A DNA stretch of 50,977 bases, taken from assembly GCA_903904005.1 (NCBI GenBank), contig CAIVAR010000024.1, positions 1 to 50,977 on the forward strand, written 5' to 3'. Below are positions 39,616 through 46,400 of this stretch, piece after piece (positions within the stretch are counted from its first letter, which is position 1; each line of letters begins with the position of its first letter). A model generated the notes under the pieces. It made no database searches. It saw only the letters and a program-made list of their open reading frames with translations, and was not told the origin of the DNA. The stretch is from an uncultured Anaeromyxobacter sp. Its GTDB lineage: Bacteria > Myxococcota > Myxococcia > Myxococcales > Anaeromyxobacteraceae. Made by a program: the position numbers and the translations under genes.

Positions 39616-41207
39616 CCGCCTGCGCCGGTCTGCTGGCAGGTGACCGATGCGGAGATGGTCAGCGAGCTCGTCTGGCCGCTCACCAGCGTGATGCTCTTGT
39701 CCGCGAAGACCGGCGTCCCGCCCACCGAGGTCTTCACGGTGAGCGGCGTGCCGTGAGGCAGGTTGGGGATGGTGAGAAGGCCCTCACCGTTGGTGAGCCC
39801 CTTGCCGAGGAGTTCCTCCGGCCCGCCCAGGGCGAGGACGCCCCACACCGTGACGGAGGCCGACCCTACGGTGCTGGTCTTGGTCGGATCCTCGGTGCAG
39901 GCCTTCTGCACGGTGACCCCGAGGGTCGCGGGGGGCAAGGGGGGCACGGTCACGTTCAAGGGGCCCACGGAAGGGGCGCACAGGTTGGTGAAGGCGAGCG
40001 TGCCGACCTGCCTGCCCTGATAGTACGCGTAGAGAAACCCTTTGACGGGCGAGGGGAAGTCGGTGAGCTTCATCGACGAGGCGGTCAGGCCTATCGCGAT
40101 CGTGTTCTCGTAGCCGGCGGTGATCATCCAGATGTCGATGGGGCGGCCCGCCGCGTTGCCGGCGATGGTGAGAGTGGGGGACACCGCACAGGCGACCTGG
40201 GGCTGGAACCAGCCCAGGTTGAAGTAGGAGAGGTGCGTCACCTCGCCCGTGGCGAGGAGGCCCGACGGACCCTGCGCCACGATCAGGTTGCCTTCCGACT
40301 GCCACTTGCCGCTTGCGGTGTCGTAGCTCCAGAACGGGATCGGGTCGCCCACGGCGATCGGGATCTCGGTGAGCGGGTTCACCGTCCCGGCGGGGATGGC
40401 CTGGGCGATCGCGATCGGCTGGTTGAAATTCGAGGCCAGGCGGCCGCTGGAGTCGACGATCTGGACGGAGTTGAATCCGACGGTGAGGAACGAGCCCTGG
40501 CCCTCACCGGGGATGTCCACGCTGAAGCCGCTTGGGAAGTTGTTCAGGGAGGTCACGTCGACCGGGTTGTAGTACACGACCACCGCCGTGAGGGCTCCGG
40601 TGAGCGGCGCCCCGTCCTTGGCGGTGACCGTCGTCTTGGCCGGGATGGTGACGGAGGCCGTTCCCCCGGTCGTCGGTTCGGGGTTCGTCTGGACGGTCAC
40701 GGCGGCGTCGGTCGTTCCGCCAGGATTCGCCGTGCCGGCGGAGGCCTGGGTCGCGGTGACGCCCGCGGGCGGGTCGAGGATCTTCACGACGGCCGCGGAG
40801 GTCTCGATCCCCGCGCTCGTGGCGACGGTGAAGTTGTGGCTCGTCGTCGCGTAGCCGGTCGCCGTCACGACGGCGACGAGGCTCTGGGGAAGGGCCGCGG
40901 TGGACGCGATCTGGAAGATCGCCGTCCCGCCGCTGGTGGTGAAGGCCGCGGTCGCCACGCCGGCGCGGTTCTGGGTGACCGTCGAGAGGTTGCCGGACGT
41001 GTCACGAACCGTGATGACCGCCGCCGCGGGAATCGGGAGGTTGTTGGCACTGTCGATGACGAGGACCGAAACCGGGCGCGCCAGGACGGGAACCGGAGGC
41101 GGCGGGTTGATCTGCTCTGTCGTGGTGCTCTTGCACGCCTGGAGTGTGCCCAGCGACAGGAGCATGAGTGCGAGTGCGCGGGGCCTGCTGACTGATAGCG
41201 TCATCAT
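39612..41207 (-). CDS. Large surface lipoprotein with Ig/carboxypeptidase-regulatory-like domains
   Basis: 531 residues. The signal ends in LQAC (C25). A Pro-rich linker precedes a beta-sandwich domain (VSVLVIDSANNLPIPAAAVITV...), then a middle region with PFWSYDTASGKWQSEGNLIV and THLSYFNLGW, a pattern seen in FAM171/CILP-type and many bacterial surface proteins, and a C-terminal Ig-like module. Cysteines at the C-terminal end may pair. It is divergent from the YjbH-like gene by 84 bases and ends 4 bases into the convergent Wzi-like gene. Function is unknown. Confidence 0.65.
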   Translation of the reverse strand: MMTLSVSRPRALALMLLSLGTLQACKSTTTEQINPPPPVPVLARPVSVLVIDSANNLPIPAAAVITVRDTSGNLSTVTQNRAGVATAAFTTSGGTAIFQIASTAALPQSLVAVVTATGYATTSHNFTVATSAGIETSAAVVKILDPPAGVTATQASAGTANPGGTTDAAVTVQTNPEPTTGGTASVTIPAKTTVTAKDGAPLTGALTAVVVYYNPVDVTSLNNFPSGFSVDIPGEGQGSFLTVGFNSVQIVDSSGRLASNFNQPIAIAQAIPAGTVNPLTEIPIAVGDPIPFWSYDTASGKWQSEGNLIVAQGPSGLLATGEVTHLSYFNLGWFQPQVACAVSPTLTIAGNAAGRPIDIWMITAGYENTIAIGLTASSMKLTDFPSPVKGFLYAYYQGRQVGTLAFTNLCAPSVGPLNVTVPPLPPATLGVTVQKACTEDPTKTSTVGSASVTVWGVLALGGPEELLGKGLTNGEGLLTIPNLPHGTPLTVKTSVGGTPVFADKSITLVSGQTSSLTISASVTCQQTGAGG

Positions 41208-41291
41208 GAATCTCCTCTGCGGGTCGAGTACCGAGCGTGGAAATGTACCACCGCCACCTGGAACTAAGTAGTCTGTTACCCGGAAGGGTCG

Positions 41292-43295
41292 ATGACCTGC
41301 AACGACGACCGAGTGATCGGAAGTGACCGCGAAATCTCGCGTCGTCCCTCACGGGATCGGCTTTCACCTGTAATTGCAGCCGCCGCACTCCTGGCCCTCT
41401 CCGCACCCGCTCCCGCCAGGGGCGCGAGCCCGTCCCTCGAGGGTTACACCGGCCTGCTCCGGACCCCGTCGGCGTGGGTCGAGGAATCGGGGCGGATGAT
41501 GCTTCTCGTTGGACAGCCCGGGGACCCCGGCCTCTTCGCCGGTGCGACCCGCTATGCGATCACCCTGGGCTTCCTCCGGTACCTGGAAGCTTCGGCGGTG
41601 GACACGGACTGGGTTGGAGCGGGCAGCGATCTCTCCGCCAACCTCAAGCTGCAGGTCCCGCTCGACCTGATCTTCCCGGGAATCCCCGTGGCGTTTGCGG
41701 CGGGCGGGCAGTCCATCGGCGGCACGGCCGACCATTTCCGGACCTGGTACGTCGTCGCGAGCGCCAGGCTGTGGCGCCTCGACGGAACGGTCGGCTGGGG
41801 CAGCGGTCCGGGCCGGATGCAGGGCGTGTTCGGAGGACTGTCGCTGAGCGTGGTCGACGGCGTCGAGATCGTGGGCGACTGGGACACCAAGGACATCCAC
41901 GTCGGGGCGAAGGCCTCCGTTTCCCTCGACCCCCTCATCGGCGTCCCGATCCGGATAGGCGGCATCTTCTCGAGCGCCGTGACCCGCAGCCCGGTCACCT
42001 TCGCCTGGGGGGCGACGCTCGAGATCCCGCTCTGGTGGAGCCAGGACCCGGACGGGAAGCGGACGCCACCGTACGTTCCTCCAGTTCCCGACGAACCGCC
42101 GGCGCCGATACCTCCCGCACCGACACCTCCCGCACTTCCCATCGCCGACGCGGGCCTGGCACGTCTCGAGGACGCGCTCGTGGAAGACGGCTTCGAGGAG
42201 GTCCGCGTCGGCCGGCAAGGGGACCGGATCGTCGTCGAGTACGAGAACGACCGCTACAACTACGACCAGTCCGACGGCCTCTACGTCGTGATGCGCGAGA
42301 TCGAGCGGAGCGCCGTGGCGGCGGAGCCGGTCACGGTGGTCCTGAAGCGCCACGGGTTGCGGCTCGCCGAGATGGAGTTCCCGGGGAACCGCCCGGCCGG
42401 CGGCCGGTTCATCCCTGCGACGACCAGCTTCTCGCTCACCCCGCCGGAGCGGCCGGCGGTCTGGGCCTCACCGTCTCCACGGAACCGCGTGTTCCTCCAC
42501 TCGCAGCTGGTGCTCGCGCCCGGACTCCGGACCTGGGTGGGAACCGAGACCGGCCTGTTCGACTTCGTCCTCTCCTTCCGCCCCCAGTTCATCCTCCCCT
42601 TCTGGCCCGGGCTCGTCGGATTCGTGCAGGCCGACATCCCGTTCCTGTGGTCGTCGGGGATGGCCGACGGGGCCGGGCTCGCCTTCCTGCGGCCCGCGCC
42701 GGCGATGCAGTACGCGCTCCTCCAGCAGACTCTCGGCCTCGGCCACGGCGTGATGGCGATGGTCGGAGGAGGGCTCTACGCCACCTCCTACGCAGGCGGC
42801 CTCGGCGAGGTCATGTGGGCGGTGGGGAACGGCGACCTCGCCATCGGCGTCCAGGGAGCCTGGCTCTGGGACCAGGACTACGTGCAGCACCGGTCCGTGA
42901 CCGGCTCCATCCGCTACCGCTTCCCCCCGCTCGACCTCGTCGGGTCCATCCAGGCCGGGAAGTTCGTCGGCGACGACGTCGGCGTGAGCGTCGAGCTCTC
43001 CCGCTGGTTCGGGAACACCCAGGTCGGATTCTTCTTCACCAAGAGCGACTTCACCGTCGCGGGTGCGTTCATCACCATCCCGCTCACCCTGCGACGCGAC
43101 ATGGACCCGGGCTACATCCAGGTCCGCGGGTCGAGGCGCTGGGCCTACCAGCTCGGGACCCGGGTGGGCGGTGGCGCCAATTACGTGGGCGGGAAGGTCA
43201 TCGGCGTGTCGCCGGTCGCTCCCATGAACCTCGAGACCGAGTACTTCGACGAGAGCCGCATCTCGCTCGACGGGCTCGTCAAGGAGTTCGAGTGA
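41292..43295 (+). CDS. YjbH-family exopolysaccharide biosynthesis/export protein
   Basis: 667 residues with a good ribosome-binding site (GGAAGGG). An N-terminal signal (RLSPVIAAAALLALSAPAPARG) is followed by EGYTGLLRTPSAWVEESGRMML, the typical beginning of YjbH/GfcD lipoprotein-barrel proteins. A Pro-rich linker (~260-285) precedes a periplasmic domain, then a C-terminal barrel (LRTWVGTETGLFDFVL... to GKFVGDDVGVSVELSRWFG and MDPGYIQVRG). YjbH proteins work with group 4 capsule/exopolysaccharide secretion. It is the nearest upstream gene of the giant cytochrome, 199 bases away and in the same direction. Confidence 0.8.
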   Translation: MTCNDDRVIGSDREISRRPSRDRLSPVIAAAALLALSAPAPARGASPSLEGYTGLLRTPSAWVEESGRMMLLVGQPGDPGLFAGATRYAITLGFLRYLEASAVDTDWVGAGSDLSANLKLQVPLDLIFPGIPVAFAAGGQSIGGTADHFRTWYVVASARLWRLDGTVGWGSGPGRMQGVFGGLSLSVVDGVEIVGDWDTKDIHVGAKASVSLDPLIGVPIRIGGIFSSAVTRSPVTFAWGATLEIPLWWSQDPDGKRTPPYVPPVPDEPPAPIPPAPTPPALPIADAGLARLEDALVEDGFEEVRVGRQGDRIVVEYENDRYNYDQSDGLYVVMREIERSAVAAEPVTVVLKRHGLRLAEMEFPGNRPAGGRFIPATTSFSLTPPERPAVWASPSPRNRVFLHSQLVLAPGLRTWVGTETGLFDFVLSFRPQFILPFWPGLVGFVQADIPFLWSSGMADGAGLAFLRPAPAMQYALLQQTLGLGHGVMAMVGGGLYATSYAGGLGEVMWAVGNGDLAIGVQGAWLWDQDYVQHRSVTGSIRYRFPPLDLVGSIQAGKFVGDDVGVSVELSRWFGNTQVGFFFTKSDFTVAGAFITIPLTLRRDMDPGYIQVRGSRRWAYQLGTRVGGGANYVGGKVIGVSPVAPMNLETEYFDESRISLDGLVKEFE

Positions 43296-43494
43296 CTACC
43301 CCTAAAGGGTCAGATCGTTCTCCGGAGCGGGTTCTTCACCCCATTCGTCTGTGCGCTATTTCCTTACAGCACCAGATGATGAATATCTAAGTAATAACGG
43401 CATAATAGACTCACAATGGCGTGCGAAGAAATAGACGGAATATTTCCCGCATGGCGTGGCGCGTACCCTGTTCATGTGACTAAACCATGGGGGC
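43296..43494 (+). promoter_or_regulatory. AT-rich leader/promoter region of the giant cytochrome gene
   Basis: This 199-base gap contains the most AT-rich stretch in the window (43351-43450, with AATATCTAAGTAATAACGGC then ATAATAGAC). CATAAT within it is a plausible -10 box; no clear -35 box is evident. GGGGG ends 1 base before the ATG at 43495, so the ribosome-binding site is very close. The base composition contrast suggests a specific regulatory region or a foreign DNA junction. Confidence 0.4.
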
Positions 43495-46400
43495 ATGCAA
43501 AAGCCTTTCGTGGCCCCCGTCCTCGCCTCGGTTCTCCTCGCCTCCCTCGCCAGCGGATGTGGCGGCAGTGGCTCCCAGGCCTCGTCGTCGGTTCCAGTGC
43601 CGTCCGGGGTCAGCCACTCCAGCCACCTCCGCGGAGGAACCGTCGCCGCGGGGATGACCTGCGCCTCGTGCCACTCCCCGACGGGATTCGCCGTCGACTT
43701 CTCGCAGGACCCGGTGGTCCGTGCGGCCGGCGCCACCTACGACCCGGTGACGAAGACCTGCAGCAACGTCAGCTGCCACGGAAACTTCGCGATTCGCGGC
43801 GTTGAGGGCACCCACGCGATCGTCCGGTGGAACGACCCCGCCGTCACCTGCAGCTCCTGCCATGGGATGCCTCCCGCCGGCCACCCGGCGGTCGCGAACG
43901 GCGCCGACCCGAGGAGCTGCAACATCTGCCACTCCGGGACCGTGAACCCCGACGGGAAGGTGAACGTCGCCGGCGGCCTTCACATGAACGGGAAGCTGGA
44001 CGTCGAGGGCGGCTCCTGCACGGCGTGCCACGGCGACGTGGCCCGTGTCGCCAACGTTGCCGGCACCGATCTCTTCATGACCTCGGCGCCGCCCGTCGTC
44101 TCGCCCGGCGCCTCCGCCTCCGCAGCCGGCGCGCATCTCGGCCACGTGAACCCGCTCGCCTCGACCGGGGTGATGCTGCCCATCGCCTGCGCGGAATGTC
44201 ACGCCGTTCCCTCGGACGACACCCACGCCATCTCCCCGCCCGCCCAGAAGGTCGTGTTCGGGCCACTCTCCACGACCGGGGCCGCATCGCCGAGCTGGAC
44301 CGTTGCGACCGCCGGCTGTTCGGCCACCTACTGCCACGGCAACTTCTCCTTCTCCGGGGTCACCGGCGCCTCCGTCACGCCCGTCTGGACGGACACGGCG
44401 CCTGCCACCTGCACCTCCTGCCACGGGATGCCGCCGGTCGGTCATCCTCCGCTCGCCGGGACGAGCACGCCGGCTTCGTGCAGCGCCTGCCATCCCCAGT
44501 CGGTGGACGCCGATGGACGCATCGTCTTCGCCGGAGCTCACCTGAACGGCCTCGCCGACGTGGCGGCGCTCGGATGCACGAGTTGCCACGGAGATCCGGC
44601 GCGCACGGGGAACCTGCCGGGCACCGACGTGAACCTCGTGTCGGCACCTCCCGCCGCGCCCGGCGGCGCGCCGGCCTATGCCTCGGGGGCCCACCTCGGC
44701 CACGTGAATCCCACGGCCGAAACGGTGCTCATGGCGCCCATCGCCTGCAGCGAGTGCCATCCCGTGCCAGCCGATTCGAAGCACGCGAAGACGCCCCCGC
44801 CGCAGGGTGTCGTCTTCGGCGCGCTCTCCCGCGCGGGCGGTGCGGCCCCGACGTTCGTGGCCGGGACCGCCGGCTGCGCGGCCTCCTATTGCCACGGCAA
44901 CTTCAGCTTCAACGGGGTGTCGGGCTCGAATGCCACCCCGACGTGGACCGACACCGCGCCGATCGGCTGCACCTCCTGCCACGGGATGCCTCCCACCGGA
45001 CACCTCGCGGTCGCCCAGCCGGCGAACGCCGCCTCCTGCGCGAGCTGCCATCCCCTCGCGTTCAACCCCGACGGATCGCTCAACCAGGTCGACGCGGGTC
45101 ACCTGAACGGGAAGTCCGACGTGGCGGCCCTCGGCTGCACGAGCTGCCACGGCGACGCGGGCCGGGCCTCGAACCTCCCCGGCGTGGACGTGAACTTCGC
45201 GTCGGCTCCGCCGATCGCGCCCCCCGGCGCGCCCGCGTACGCGACGGGCGCGCACCTCGGCCACATGAACCCCGCGGCGGCAACGGCGGTCATGGATCCC
45301 CTCAGCTGCAGCGAATGCCACACCGTGCCCACCGACAACGTCCACGCCAGCCGCCCGCCCACCCAGCGGGTCGTCTTCGGGGCGCTCGCCAGCGCCGGCG
45401 GCGCGACGCCGACCTGGGTGGCCGGAAGCGCGGGATGCCTGGCGTCCTACTGCCACGGCAACTTCAACTTCAACGGCGTGACCGGGTCCACGATCACGCC
45501 CGTCTGGACCGACACCACTCCCGCCACCTGCACCTCCTGCCACGGGATGCCTCCCAGCGGGCATCCGCCCTTCCCCGGCGCGACCACCGCCGCCAGCTGC
45601 GCCACCTGTCACCCGCAGTCGGTGGACCCCGCGGGCAAGATCGTGTCCGGCGGCAACCACATGAACGGGAAGTCGGACGTGGCCGAGCTGGGCTGCACGA
45701 GTTGCCACGGCGAAGCAGGGCGCAAGGGCAACGTTCCGGGCACGGACCTGAACCTGGCGTCGGCGCCACCCGTGGCGTCTCCCGGCGCCCCGGCCTCCGT
45801 CGTCGGCGCCCACCTCAGCCATCTGAACCCCCTGGCCGTTCCGGCCATCATGGGTCCCGTCGCCTGCGCCGAGTGCCACGTCGTTCCCACCGACTCCAGC
45901 CACGCGACGAAGCCACCCCCCCAGAAGGTCGCCTTCGGGCCGCTCGCGAGGACGGGGGGCGCGGTTCCGACGTATGTCGCCGGCAGCCTGGGCTGCGCCG
46001 CCTCCTACTGCCACGGCAACTTCAGCTTCAACGGGGTGTCCGGCTCGAATGCCACGCCCCTCTGGACCGACACCGCACGGCTCACCTGCGCGTCCTGCCA
46101 CGCCATGCCCCCCACCGGCCACCCTCCGCTCGCCGGATCGGTCACGGCGGCCTCGTGCAGCGCTTGCCATCCGCAGTCGGTGGACGCGGCGGGCGACATC
46201 GTGGCCGGGGGAGGGCACCTGAACGGGATCGCCGACGTGGCGGCGCTCGGCTGCACCCAGTGCCACGGCGATCCGAAGCGGACCGGGAGCCTCCCGGGCG
46301 CCGACCTGAACCTCACGTCGGCTCCGCCGGCGGCATCACCGGGCGCTCCGGCGTACGCCACGGGTGCGCACCTCGGCCACGTGAACCCCGGTGCCCCGAC

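Noticed and set aside
43451-43480. Sigma-54 promoter upstream of the cytochrome (TGGCGCG followed by CTGTTC)
   Set aside because: The -24 element is plausible but the -12 element lacks the GC, so the match is too weak to annotate.
43480-46266. Very long open frames opposite the cytochrome (e.g. 928 residues)
   Set aside because: They run antiparallel to the repeat array, are rich in Gly, Arg and Val, and repeat with the same period. They come from the high GC content and the repeats, not from real genes.
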